A stretch of DNA of 64,000 nt from JASFBA01 sp036172265 (GTDB taxonomy: Bacteria; Chloroflexota; Chloroflexia; DTKN01). The translations under genes and the position numbers were made by a program. The notes under the pieces are model-generated. The model had not been told where the DNA came from and did not search any database. It saw nothing but the letters and a program-made list of their open reading frames with translations. Below are positions 8,812-16,901 of the stretch, piece after piece (position 1 is the stretch's first letter; each line of letters opens with the position of its first letter). Location of the stretch: NCBI GenBank assembly GCA_036172265.1, contig JASFBA010000017.1, forward strand, positions 24,504-88,503, given 5' to 3'.

Positions 8812-10823
8812 AGAACTTCTGGCGTGAAGAAGCCGGGATATTGTGGAAGAGCCTGCGGCATCCGGCCTTTTTCCTGGTGGTTGGGTTCTTCCTGGTAGTC
8901 TACGGTGTGGTTCTGCACTTGCCTTTCGTACTGGACCTGGATGTGGGAGCCGGGCTGGAGCCACCGCGGATGAACAGTTTCGATCACCTGATCGGGAGGA
9001 CCTTTGAGGAAAGGGTGGGCCGGCCTTATGAAGCAACCTTTCTGGAGGGTTTCTACGCAGAGGAACGTTTGGGGGGAGAGACGCTGCGCTGGAGCGAACC
9101 AGAGGCGTACCTGCGGGTTGGCGGAGTAGCCCGGGGGCCGCATCTTCTGCGTCTGCGGATGCGAGGGGCTTCGGTGGAGAGCAAGACCCGACTGGACATT
9201 GGAGGCCATCTTCTGGCCGAACTTGTTCCGCCGGCCTCGTGGTATGTCTATGACTTTGTGTTGGACCCTGGCTTCTGGACCGGCAACTCCGTAGTTGTGC
9301 GCTTTTCCAGCACCCCGGTTCGTCCTGGCGGAGAGGACGTGCGCCCTCTGGGGGTGGGGTTGGAACGGGCGACCTGGGTGGGGTGGGAGTACGGCCGGCG
9401 ACTTTACTTGCCGCCGCTGGCGCTGGCTCTGGCCGGTGTGGTGGCTTTGTTCCACCTGGGGTTGTGCCGGGCCGGGCTGAGGAGCAAGTTGGCGGGAGGA
9501 GGATCTTCTCTCCTGGGAACGGTGTTGCTGGCCGGTCTGCTGGCGGCACGGCCCTTTACGGCCGCCTATGCCGGGGGCCTTTTGAAAGCGGCAGCGCTTT
9601 CTTACCCGTTGCTTGTCCTGGTGTTACGGGCGGCGGCTGCCCTTCTGCACCAGGGGCAGGTTTTTCCTCGGAAGCAGACATGGTCGTTTCTGGCCGTGCT
9701 CTTTCTGGTACTTTTTCTGCTCCGTTTTGGAGGTGCCCTTTCTCCGCGCTATGCTGCCCACGATGCCCTTTTCCATGTGAACCAGTTGCTTTTTGCCGAA
9801 CGGGGCATGCTCTTTGTCCCGCACCTTTCCATCGAGGCGCAATTCATCCCCGATCCTTATCCGAGGGCCTTTTACGTACTTCTAGCGCCATTGACGCTGC
9901 TTGTAGAAAATCGGGAGGTCCTGCTGGCCTTGGTTCTGGCGGTTCTGGGAAGCAGCGAGGTTTTCCTTCTGTGGTTCCTGGCGCGCCAGATGGTGGATGA
10001 ACAGACCGGCCGGTGGGTTGTCCTGCTCTACGTGGCCTTTCCGATCGGATGGGGGGCATACTGGAGCGGCATCTACACCAACCTTTTTGCTTCCTGGCTG
10101 GTTTTGCTGGTAGCAGTAGGTATAGTTTTGGCTTTTCAGGGGAAAGTTTCGACTTCGTTGGGGCTGTGGATGCCCTTGTGGGGGCTTTTCCTTTTGGCGC
10201 ATTTTGGAATGCTGATTCTTTGGATTCCCGTGCTTCTGCTCTGGGGCCTTGTGCTTTACAGGTGGGGAAGGGGCCGGCAACGGTGGGTTCTGCGTTGGTT
10301 GTTGCTGGCTTTGCTGGGATCCACTTTGCTCTCGATCGTGCTTTACTACAGTGCCTTCGCTGACTTTTTCCGCACGATGCTTCAACTCCCCCTTTCCTCG
10401 TTCCGGGAAGCGGCTGGTTCAGGTGGAGGAGTTGGCCTTTCGCCGGAGCGGACGAGGGCAGAACTGGAGGTCTGGTGGCGATGGGGGGTTATGGTAGGCT
10501 ATAGTGGAATAGGGATGGGGTTGGGGCTGTTGGGATTGGCAACCAAGCGAAAGAGCACGGTCCTCGGCCTTTTCCAAATGATGTTGGTTGTGGCGGTTTT
10601 CTTTTGGGCCATCTCGATGCTGACCTTTTTCTTCACCCGTTATATGCTTTTCCTGTTGCCGCCGGTAGCCGTAGGTACCGGGGTGGTCTTGGCAAACTGG
10701 TGGCGGAGGGGGCCGGCTGGCCGTATCGTTGCTGCGGTGCTTGCAGGGTATATGGGGTGGATGACGCTCTCGATGTGGGTAGGGCTGTGCCTTTTCGGCC
10801 TGCGACCGTTACACGTGATCTAG
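8808..10823 (+). CDS. Large polytopic membrane protein, possible GT-C glycosyltransferase
   Basis: 671 residues. A membrane segment at about 20-38 is followed by an extracytoplasmic domain of roughly 150 residues, then about ten to twelve hydrophobic segments. The loop APRYAAHDALFHVNQL resembles the Asp/His-containing first loop of GT-C enzymes, but no family motif is certain. GTG 8808 overlaps the preceding glycosyltransferase stop, so the pair is translationally coupled. I infer a role in the same surface-glycan step (transferase or partner), without direct proof. It could also be an O-antigen ligase-type or unknown transporter protein. Confidence 0.55.
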   Translation: MKNFWREEAGILWKSLRHPAFFLVVGFFLVVYGVVLHLPFVLDLDVGAGLEPPRMNSFDHLIGRTFEERVGRPYEATFLEGFYAEERLGGETLRWSEPEAYLRVGGVARGPHLLRLRMRGASVESKTRLDIGGHLLAELVPPASWYVYDFVLDPGFWTGNSVVVRFSSTPVRPGGEDVRPLGVGLERATWVGWEYGRRLYLPPLALALAGVVALFHLGLCRAGLRSKLAGGGSSLLGTVLLAGLLAARPFTAAYAGGLLKAAALSYPLLVLVLRAAAALLHQGQVFPRKQTWSFLAVLFLVLFLLRFGGALSPRYAAHDALFHVNQLLFAERGMLFVPHLSIEAQFIPDPYPRAFYVLLAPLTLLVENREVLLALVLAVLGSSEVFLLWFLARQMVDEQTGRWVVLLYVAFPIGWGAYWSGIYTNLFASWLVLLVAVGIVLAFQGKVSTSLGLWMPLWGLFLLAHFGMLILWIPVLLLWGLVLYRWGRGRQRWVLRWLLLALLGSTLLSIVLYYSAFADFFRTMLQLPLSSFREAAGSGGGVGLSPERTRAELEVWWRWGVMVGYSGIGMGLGLLGLATKRKSTVLGLFQMMLVVAVFFWAISMLTFFFTRYMLFLLPPVAVGTGVVLANWWRRGPAGRIVAAVLAGYMGWMTLSMWVGLCLFGLRPLHVI

Positions 10824-10842
10824 TATTGACATAATTATGCAC

Positions 10843-10871
10843 TTGCCTTCTCGAAGCATTCGTGGTAAAAT
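10843..10871 (+). promoter_or_regulatory. Promoter of the VTT-domain gene
   Basis: TTGCCT (10843-10848), 17 nt, TAAAAT (10866-10871), 26 nt before the chosen ATG. A better TTGACA at 10826 is 34 nt from the -10 and cannot pair with it. Confidence 0.5.
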
Positions 10872-10897
10872 TTATCGGTAAAGAGGTAGCATATCCG

Positions 10898-11509
10898 ATG
10901 GATGCAGGGCATGGTGTTCCGGTTCAGGAGGTGATGTGTCCCGGTTGGGCCGCTGGGTGGCGGGCTTTCTGGCGGGAAAACGGGCGTTATCTGATCTCGA
11001 TTCTGGCCTCGGTGGTGTTGACGGCCGTGCTCGTGCTCCTGCCGGTCTTTTTCCCGGTGGACTATTCGGCGTTAGGGGGGTATGGGTATCTAGGGGTTTT
11101 CCTGGCGACGCTTTTGCCCAGCGCGACGGTTATTTTTCCCAGCCCCACGCTGGCGGCGGCCTTGATCGCCGGCACTTTTCTGAACCCTTTTCTGGTAGGG
11201 TTGGTGGCCGGGCTGGGAGCTGCGCTGGGGGAAATTACGGGGTATATGGCTGGCTATGGGGGCAGTGTTCTGGTTGCCCGTTCTTCCCGTTACCGCCGTA
11301 TTCGGGAGGTGGTGGGGCGTTATGGTCTGATGGCCATTGCTGTTTTGGCCTTTATCCCCAACCCCTTTTTCGATCTAGCGGGCATTGCCTCGGGCACAGC
11401 CCGTGTCCCGCTATGGCGGTTTTTGCTGGTCTGTTTTTTGGGCAAGGCTGCACGCTTTATCCTGATCGCTTATCTGGGCTATTGGGGTGTAGCCTGGGGA
11501 CTGATGTAA
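10898..11509 (+). CDS. VTT (SNARE-associated/DedA-like) membrane protein
   Basis: 203 residues from ATG 10898. The central VTT region has the family pattern: AALIAGTFLNPFLVGLVAGLGA, then GEITGYMAGYGG, and later FIPNPFFDLAGIASG with KAARFILIAYLGY. VTT/DedA proteins are membrane proteins linked to lipid scrambling and to undecaprenyl-phosphate or proton handling. Four to six hydrophobic segments are visible. AAGAGGT (10881-10887) precedes the chosen start; an upstream GTG overlaps the -10 region and is unlikely. Nnr follows 18 bp downstream, so the two are probably cotranscribed. Confidence 0.8.
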   Translation: MDAGHGVPVQEVMCPGWAAGWRAFWRENGRYLISILASVVLTAVLVLLPVFFPVDYSALGGYGYLGVFLATLLPSATVIFPSPTLAAALIAGTFLNPFLVGLVAGLGAALGEITGYMAGYGGSVLVARSSRYRRIREVVGRYGLMAIAVLAFIPNPFFDLAGIASGTARVPLWRFLLVCFLGKAARFILIAYLGYWGVAWGLM

Positions 11510-11527
11510 CTTACAGGAGGAGTGGGA

Positions 11528-13126
11528 ATGAAACTGGTCACGGCTGAGGAGATGCGTCGGGCCGAGCAGGCGGCGGTGGAGGCGGGGGACAGTTGGGAGG
11601 GCCTGATGGAGCGAGCGGGCCAGGCCGTAGCCCGGGAGGTACTGGCCCGGGTGAAAAAGGGGGGGCGACGGATCTTGCTCCTGGTGGGGCCGGGGAACAA
11701 CGGAGGGGATGCTCTGGTGGCCGGCCGGCATCTTGTGGGGGCCGGACACAAGGTTATAGCCTACCTTTGGAATCGAGGGGGAGCGGCCGACCGTCTGCTA
11801 GAGGTGCTGGAGGAAAGCGGCGGCGAAATCGTCCGAGCGGATGCCGACACAGGGCTGGAGGTATTGCGGCGGGAAGTGGGAAAGGCTGATGTGGTTGTGG
11901 ATGGTTTGCTGGGCATGGGATTGACCCGGCCGATTGAGGGCCTGTTGCGGGACATTGTGGAGGAGGTGAATCGGATTTCTGGCCCGCTGGTTGTGGCGGT
12001 GGACCTGCCCACCGGAGTTCATGCTGACACAGGGCAGATTATGGGAGTGGCGATTCGGGCGGCGGTTACGGTGACGATGGGTTGGGCGAAGCGAGGATTG
12101 TACCAATTTCCTGGAGCGGGGTATGTGGGGGAAGTGGTTATGGCCGAGGTCGGGATTCCGGAAGAGCATCTCCGGGATGTTCAGGTAGAACTCCTGGATG
12201 TGGAGCGATTGCGGCCGGCCCTGCCGTTACGTCGTCGGGATGCGCACAAGGGGACGTTTGGTCGGGTGATGGTGGTGGCTGGTTCGCTCCATTACACGGG
12301 AGCGCCGTATTTGGCGGCGATGGCGGCTTATCGGGTGGGGGCAGGGCTGGTAACGCTGGCACCGCCGCGCACGATCTATCCGATTCTAGCGGCGCGGGCG
12401 CTGGAGACCACTTTCTTGCCGCTTCCGGAGGGAGAAGTTGGGGCCATCGGTGAGGGGGCGATCAAAGTGTTGGGCGAGGCCATTGGGCGTTATCAGGTGC
12501 TGGTCCTGGGATGCGGGTTAGGACAAGAGGAGGGGACGGTGGCCTTTGTGCGGAGGTTGCTGCGGGTGCGGGAGCGGATTCAGTCGGGAATCGGCTTCCT
12601 TCCGCGGTTGGAGGTAGAGGAATTTGAGGGGGAGTTGCCGCTCATGGTTCTGGATGCCGATGGGTTGAACGCGTTGGCTGGTGTGCCGGAGTGGTGGAAA
12701 AACCTTCCGCCGGGTCGAGTGGTGCTGACGCCACATCCGGGGGAAATGGCGCGGCTACTGGGGGCCTCGCAGGAGGAAGTACTGGCCTCGCGGATCGCCG
12801 TAGCCCAGCGGGCGGCGACGACGTGGAAGCAGGTGGTAGTTTTCAAGGGGGCGAACACGGTGATAGCGCATCCAGAAGGTCGAGTGGTGGTGAATCCGGT
12901 GGCCTGTCCGGCGCTGGCGACTGCGGGGACGGGAGATGTGTTGGCCGGGGCGATTGGCGGCTTCCTGGCCCAAGGGGTAGCGCCCTTTGAAGCGGCGTTG
13001 TTGGGGGTGTATCTCCACAGTTTAGCGGGGAAGATTGTGGAGGAAGAAGTCGGACCGGCGGGAGGTGTGGCTAGCCAGGTTCTGGAGGCCCTGCCTCGGG
13101 CTCTCCAGCGTTTAGCCGGAGGGTAG
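11528..13126 (+). CDS. nnr: Bifunctional NAD(P)H-hydrate epimerase / ADP-dependent dehydratase
   Basis: Repairs hydrated NADH and NADPH. Residues 1-215 form the epimerase (YjeF_N) domain with GPGNNGGDALVAGRHL, DGLLGMGL and VDLPTGVHADTG. Residues from about 230 form the ribokinase-like dehydratase with KGTFGRVMVVAGS, DADGLNAL, LTPHPGEMARLLG, FKGANTVI and GTGDVLAGAIGGFLA. The total of 532 residues is the usual fused length. The start is ATG 11528, six bases past AGGAGGAG. Both half-enzymes keep their hallmark motifs, so both activities are expected. Codons are rich in G compared with the phosphorylase gene that follows. Confidence 0.95.
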   Translation: MKLVTAEEMRRAEQAAVEAGDSWEGLMERAGQAVAREVLARVKKGGRRILLLVGPGNNGGDALVAGRHLVGAGHKVIAYLWNRGGAADRLLEVLEESGGEIVRADADTGLEVLRREVGKADVVVDGLLGMGLTRPIEGLLRDIVEEVNRISGPLVVAVDLPTGVHADTGQIMGVAIRAAVTVTMGWAKRGLYQFPGAGYVGEVVMAEVGIPEEHLRDVQVELLDVERLRPALPLRRRDAHKGTFGRVMVVAGSLHYTGAPYLAAMAAYRVGAGLVTLAPPRTIYPILAARALETTFLPLPEGEVGAIGEGAIKVLGEAIGRYQVLVLGCGLGQEEGTVAFVRRLLRVRERIQSGIGFLPRLEVEEFEGELPLMVLDADGLNALAGVPEWWKNLPPGRVVLTPHPGEMARLLGASQEEVLASRIAVAQRAATTWKQVVVFKGANTVIAHPEGRVVVNPVACPALATAGTGDVLAGAIGGFLAQGVAPFEAALLGVYLHSLAGKIVEEEVGPAGGVASQVLEALPRALQRLAGG

Positions 13127-13160
13127 CCAGGAGAAAAGACGCAAGCCGTTCCCCACCTTG

Positions 13161-13239
13161 ATTTCCTAAGAGCATTTTCATGCTCTTCTAGGATTTCTAA
13201 AATAAATTTAGCATGGAGAGCAAAATGCTCTTAGGAAAT
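13161..13239 (+). promoter_or_regulatory. Leader with three competing inverted-repeat arms (possible attenuator) before deoA/pdp
   Basis: Arm A (13161-13178) is the exact 18-base reverse complement of arm C (13222-13239). A second, imperfect partner, arm B (13180-13197), also pairs with A (AAGAGCAT-TTTC-ATGCTCTT). A can pair with either B or C but not both, the geometry of a transcription attenuator or antiterminator. The region is AT-rich unlike its surroundings, so a mobile-repeat remnant is the alternative. Confidence 0.45.
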
Positions 13240-13290
13240 ATCCGCCCTGATAGGTGGACAGAGTGGCCTGGAAAACTTGAGGAGATGCCA

Positions 13291-14604
13291 ATGCCCGAAA
13301 CCTTTTCCATCGTCGATCTGATCCTGAAGAAAAAGGCCGGCTTGCTCCTCTCGGCCGAGGAAATCGATACCATCGTCCAGGGCTATACTCGGGGACATAT
13401 CCCCGATTATCAGATGGCCGCCTGGCTCATGGCCGTCTGCTGGCGCGGCATGGATGAAAGGGAAACCGCCGATCTGACCCTCGCCATGGCCCGCTCCGGC
13501 GAGACCTTGGACTTTCACGACCTTGCCCCCATTATCGTGGATAAACACAGCACCGGCGGCGTCGGCGACAAGACCAGCCTGGTCCTCACTCCCCTGGTCG
13601 CTTCTTGCGGCCTCACCGTGGCCAAAATGAGCGGTCGCGGCCTGGGCTTTTCCGGAGGCACGATGGATAAACTCGAGTCCATCCCCGGCTTCCGCGCCGA
13701 ACTTTCTCCGGCCGAGTTCCGCGAAGCCGTCCGCCGCGTGGGACTGGCCATCACCGGCCAGTCAGCCAACCTCGTCCCAGCCGATAAGAAAATCTATGCC
13801 CTGCGCGACGTAACCGGCACCGTAGATAGCCTCCCTTTGATCGCCAGCAGCATTATGAGCAAGAAACTTGCGGCCGGAAGCGATTGTATCGTCCTCGACG
13901 TCAAGGTCGGCCAGGGCGCTTTCATGCCCACCTTGGAAAAAGCCCGGACCCTGGCTCAGATGATGCTCCAGATCGGCCGGCGCGCCGGCCGAAAGGTCCG
14001 CGCCGTCCTCTCCAACATGGACCAACCCCTGGGTCGGGCTGTCGGAAACGCCCTCGAACTCCGAGAAGCCATCCAAACCCTCCAGGGCCAGGGGCCGGCC
14101 GACCTCCTTGAACTCTGCCTGACTCTGGGAAGCCTTCTCCTGGAAATGGCCGGAAAAGCCCAAACCTCCGAGGAAGCCCGTCAAATCCTCCTGGAACGTC
14201 TGGAGAGCGGCGCCGCTTGGGAAAAGTTCTGCGCCTTTATCGCCGGACAGGGCGGCGACGTCGAGTACATCCGCCACCCCGAACGCCTTCCCCAAGCCCG
14301 TCTGATCGAACCTCTCCTTTCTCCTCAAGATGGCTACGTGGCCGAAGTGGATGCCCGCCAGGTGGCCGAGGCCTGCCTAGTGCTGGGAGCCGGCCGGATG
14401 GTCAAAGATGCCCCGATTGACCACGCCGTAGGCGTGGTCCTCCAGGCAAAAATCGGGGAAACGGTACAAAAGGGACAACCGGTAGCCATGATTCACGCCA
14501 ACGACCCGGAGCGCTTGAAACAGGCCCGTGAGATTCTGGCCCAGGGTTTTCGTTTCAGCCCCTACCCTGTCTCCTCGCCGCCTGTAATTCTGGAAATCCT
14601 CTGA
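13291..14604 (+). CDS. Pyrimidine-nucleoside / thymidine phosphorylase
   Basis: 437 residues. It phosphorolyses thymidine or uridine to the base and (deoxy)ribose-1-phosphate. The family signature region reads KMSGRGLGFSGGTMDKLES, preceded by the phosphate loop KHSTGGVGDKTSL. DVKVGQGAFM and a C-terminal PYNP domain with GYVAEVDA, DHAVGVVLQAKIG and VQKGQPVAMIHAND complete it. ATG 13291 follows GAGGAG (13279-13284) and matches the family N-terminus FSIVDLILKKKAG; the longer frame would start inside the repeat leader. Length is typical. Whether it is specific for thymidine (deoA) or broad (pdp) cannot be settled by eye. Confidence 0.93.
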   Translation: MPETFSIVDLILKKKAGLLLSAEEIDTIVQGYTRGHIPDYQMAAWLMAVCWRGMDERETADLTLAMARSGETLDFHDLAPIIVDKHSTGGVGDKTSLVLTPLVASCGLTVAKMSGRGLGFSGGTMDKLESIPGFRAELSPAEFREAVRRVGLAITGQSANLVPADKKIYALRDVTGTVDSLPLIASSIMSKKLAAGSDCIVLDVKVGQGAFMPTLEKARTLAQMMLQIGRRAGRKVRAVLSNMDQPLGRAVGNALELREAIQTLQGQGPADLLELCLTLGSLLLEMAGKAQTSEEARQILLERLESGAAWEKFCAFIAGQGGDVEYIRHPERLPQARLIEPLLSPQDGYVAEVDARQVAEACLVLGAGRMVKDAPIDHAVGVVLQAKIGETVQKGQPVAMIHANDPERLKQAREILAQGFRFSPYPVSSPPVILEIL

Positions 14605-14814
14605 ACAGCAAGGAGGAGCAAGATGGAATCCGCGTTGCCTCTGGGCTGCATACTGGACAAATCTTCGACAACGCTGCGCCTCACGTCTGACCCGAAAGAG
14701 AGGACCCGCTGCCGGCTTCGCCGCCGTCTTTGGCCTGCCGTACCCGCTGGTTACCCTGTTTGTGCCCTAAAGTGGCATTATGGTGGGGATCTATTGACCG
14801 GCAGGAGGAGGCCC

Positions 14815-14952
14815 ATGATGAAACGGATAGCGATCTTGCTGGCTCTGGCCGTCGTGCTTCTGCTGGCCGGCCGCGTCCTGGCGATGTCCTCGGCTAACTA
14901 CCGGCTGGACTGGTTCGTCCCGCTCACCGGTCTGGTGCTGCGGAACTTCTAG
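14815..14952 (+). pseudogene. Signal-peptide-bearing fragment of an exported protein
   Basis: A strong ribosome site (GGCAGGAGGAGG) precedes ATG-ATG. The 45-codon product has a textbook signal peptide (MKRIAILLALAVVLLLAGRV) and a mature start SSANYRLDWFVPLTG. The latter resembles the opening of a Chloroflexota exported family that normally continues with further ANY-type repeats. Here it stops after LVLRNF, exactly where a G/C-rich repeat begins. I read it as the 5' stump of a longer gene cut by the repeat; a genuine small secreted peptide cannot be excluded. Confidence 0.5.
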
Positions 14953-15019
14953 CCCTCACTCCACTCCCCCTTATCCCCCTCTCCGCTGCGGAGAGGGGGG
15001 AGGGGACAGGGGGTGAGGG
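14953..15019. repeat. CCCTCAC...GTGAGGG inverted repeat element
   Basis: Outer arms CCCTCAC (14953-14959) and GTGAGGG (15013-15019) enclose pyrimidine-rich and purine-rich halves with CTCTCCGC-TGCGGAGAG at the centre. It can fold into a long hairpin. Degenerate relatives occur near 25436-25498 and 58495-58530. Confidence 0.6.
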
Positions 15020-15035
15020 CCAGGGGGCCTCTCCT

Positions 15036-16781
15036 ATGCAAACCCAGCGCCTTCTTGCCATTTTGTTTCTCCCCCTTTCCCTGACCCTTGCCTGCGCCCT
15101 GCCGGCCACGCTTCCCCCGGCCGCCCCTGCCACCGGCCAAGCGTCCCCACCGACCCAGGTCCCCACCTTTTCCCCGGACGGGGTCACTCCTGCCGCTGGT
15201 ACCACCTACTACGTCCGTCCTGACGGCGGGAGCGCCGAGCAGTGCACCGGCCTCGTGGACGCCCCTTACCCCGGCAGCGGCACCGGCCAGCCCTGTGCCT
15301 GGGACCACCCCTTCCGCGCCCTCCAGCCCAGCGGCGAATACGGGCAGCCAGGCATTGTACACATCTCCGGAGGCGATACCCTCCTCATCGCCCCCGGCAG
15401 TTACCGCATCGGCTACGGCGCGCCCGGTGCCGAGAATTGCCAACCCTCCTACCCCTGGGACTGCGTCATGCCGCCCATTCCCGGCGGCCCCGACGCCGCC
15501 CACCCCACCCGTATCCTGGGTAAGGGGTGGGAATCTGGCTGCCCTAACCCACCGGAACTATGGGGCACCGAGCACGTGAACTATATCCTCGCCATCACCG
15601 GCACCCAAAACGTCGAAATCGCCTGCCTGGAGGTCACCGACCATGCTACCTGCGCCGATTCCCACACCGGAGGCCTGGCCTGCAACGTCGCCTTCCCCTA
15701 CGGCGACTGGGCAATGAACGGCCTCTACGCCGTGGACGCGGCCAACGTCACCCTGCGCGACCTGGACATCCACGGCCTGGCCCGTACGGGGGTGTGGGCC
15801 GGGAGGCTCTCGAACTGGACGGTAGAACGGGTGCACATCGCTGGCAACGGCTGGGTCGGCTGGGACGGCGACGTGGAGGGAGACGACTCCAACTCCGGCA
15901 CCCTCACCTTCCGTCGATGGACGGTGGAGTGGAACGGCTGTGTGGAAACGTATCCTGGCGGCGAGCCATCGGGTTGCTGGGCACAGACGGCCGGCGGCTA
16001 CGGCGACGGCGTGGGCACCGGCGAGACCGGCGGACACTGGGTAATCGAGGACTCGGCCTTCCTGCACAATACCTCCGACGGCCTGGACCTCCTCTACACC
16101 CGTATCCCCGGTTCACTCATTGAAATCCGCCGCACCCTGGCCAAGGACAATGCCGGCAACCAACTGAAGACCAACGGCCCCACCGTCATCGAAAACTCGA
16201 TCATCGTCGGCAACTGCAGTTACTTCGAAGGCAAGCCGTTCACCTACCACGTAGACAACTGCCGGGCCGCCGGGAACGCCCTCGCGCTCGCCTTGCAACC
16301 GGGCAATTCGGTCGCCGTGACCAACAACACGCTCACCAGCGAGGGCGACTGCCTGGTAGAGGTCGTCTGCGAGGGGGATTGCACGGGTGCCGAGTCGGTC
16401 CGCATGCGCAACAACATCTTCCTGGGGCAGACGGACTTTCTCCAACCCTTTGAGCAGACCTGCTTCGTCTACTGGGAAAATTTCCCCGTCGACCCGGTGG
16501 ACACGGACTATGCCATCCTCTACAACGTCAAGGAGAACCCCTGTCCGGTCGGCGGCCACGACATCTGCCAGGCGCCGGGGCTGGCAAACGAGACGCTGGC
16601 AACCTTTGACGCCCACCTGCGGGAGGATAGCCCGGCCATCAATGCCGGCTCCGCCGCCGATGCGCCGGCCGACGATTTCGACGGCCGGCCCCGTGATGCC
16701 CGGCCGGACATCGGGGCCTATGAGTTCTGGCAGGCAAGTTCGTGGGTTTACCTACCCCTGGTCATCAAGCAGGGCATGTAA
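15036..16781 (+). CDS. Exported right-handed beta-helix lipoprotein with YLPLV tail
   Basis: 581 residues. The N-terminus is a lipoprotein-type signal (LPLSLTLACA, candidate lipobox Cys about residue 20) followed by an Ala/Pro/Thr linker. YYVRPDGGSAEQCTG opens a parallel beta-helix (PbH1-like) region with repeated short strands such as VTLRDLDIHGLARTGVWAG and VIEDSAFLHNTSDGLDL. The end has the choice-of-anchor pattern SPAINAGSAADAPADDFDG, DIGAYEF. The C-terminal WVYLPLVIK motif is shared by many Chloroflexota exported proteins. Function is probably carbohydrate binding or cleavage at the cell surface; no catalytic residues are assigned. Many Cys suggest disulfides. Confidence 0.7.
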   Translation: MQTQRLLAILFLPLSLTLACALPATLPPAAPATGQASPPTQVPTFSPDGVTPAAGTTYYVRPDGGSAEQCTGLVDAPYPGSGTGQPCAWDHPFRALQPSGEYGQPGIVHISGGDTLLIAPGSYRIGYGAPGAENCQPSYPWDCVMPPIPGGPDAAHPTRILGKGWESGCPNPPELWGTEHVNYILAITGTQNVEIACLEVTDHATCADSHTGGLACNVAFPYGDWAMNGLYAVDAANVTLRDLDIHGLARTGVWAGRLSNWTVERVHIAGNGWVGWDGDVEGDDSNSGTLTFRRWTVEWNGCVETYPGGEPSGCWAQTAGGYGDGVGTGETGGHWVIEDSAFLHNTSDGLDLLYTRIPGSLIEIRRTLAKDNAGNQLKTNGPTVIENSIIVGNCSYFEGKPFTYHVDNCRAAGNALALALQPGNSVAVTNNTLTSEGDCLVEVVCEGDCTGAESVRMRNNIFLGQTDFLQPFEQTCFVYWENFPVDPVDTDYAILYNVKENPCPVGGHDICQAPGLANETLATFDAHLREDSPAINAGSAADAPADDFDGRPRDARPDIGAYEFWQASSWVYLPLVIKQGM

Positions 16782-16901
16782 TTAGGGATTCCAGGTGTCC
16801 TTGAACTCCAGCCAGTCGTAATGGGCACTGCCCGGCGGATCAGGATACGCAGTGGCCAGCACGCTTCGCACAGTACAATCCCCCGCCAAGTAGAAGGCCG
16901 C
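16782..16901 (-). pseudogene. In-frame coding remnant directly after the GerMN stop codon
   Basis: Beyond the TGA (16904-16902) the same frame stays open for 39 codons. It reads like real protein, including FYLAGDCTVRSVLATAY and YDWLEFKDTWNP, before TAA at 16784-16782. It has no start codon or ribosome site of its own. Either it is a tail cut off by a nonsense mutation, or it is the 3' stump of another exported protein that was deleted. I do not recognise the family. Confidence 0.35.

Noticed and set aside
10826..10831. Consensus TTGACA as -35 for the VTT gene
   Set aside because: It is 34 nt from the only good -10; TTGCCT at 10843 has correct spacing.
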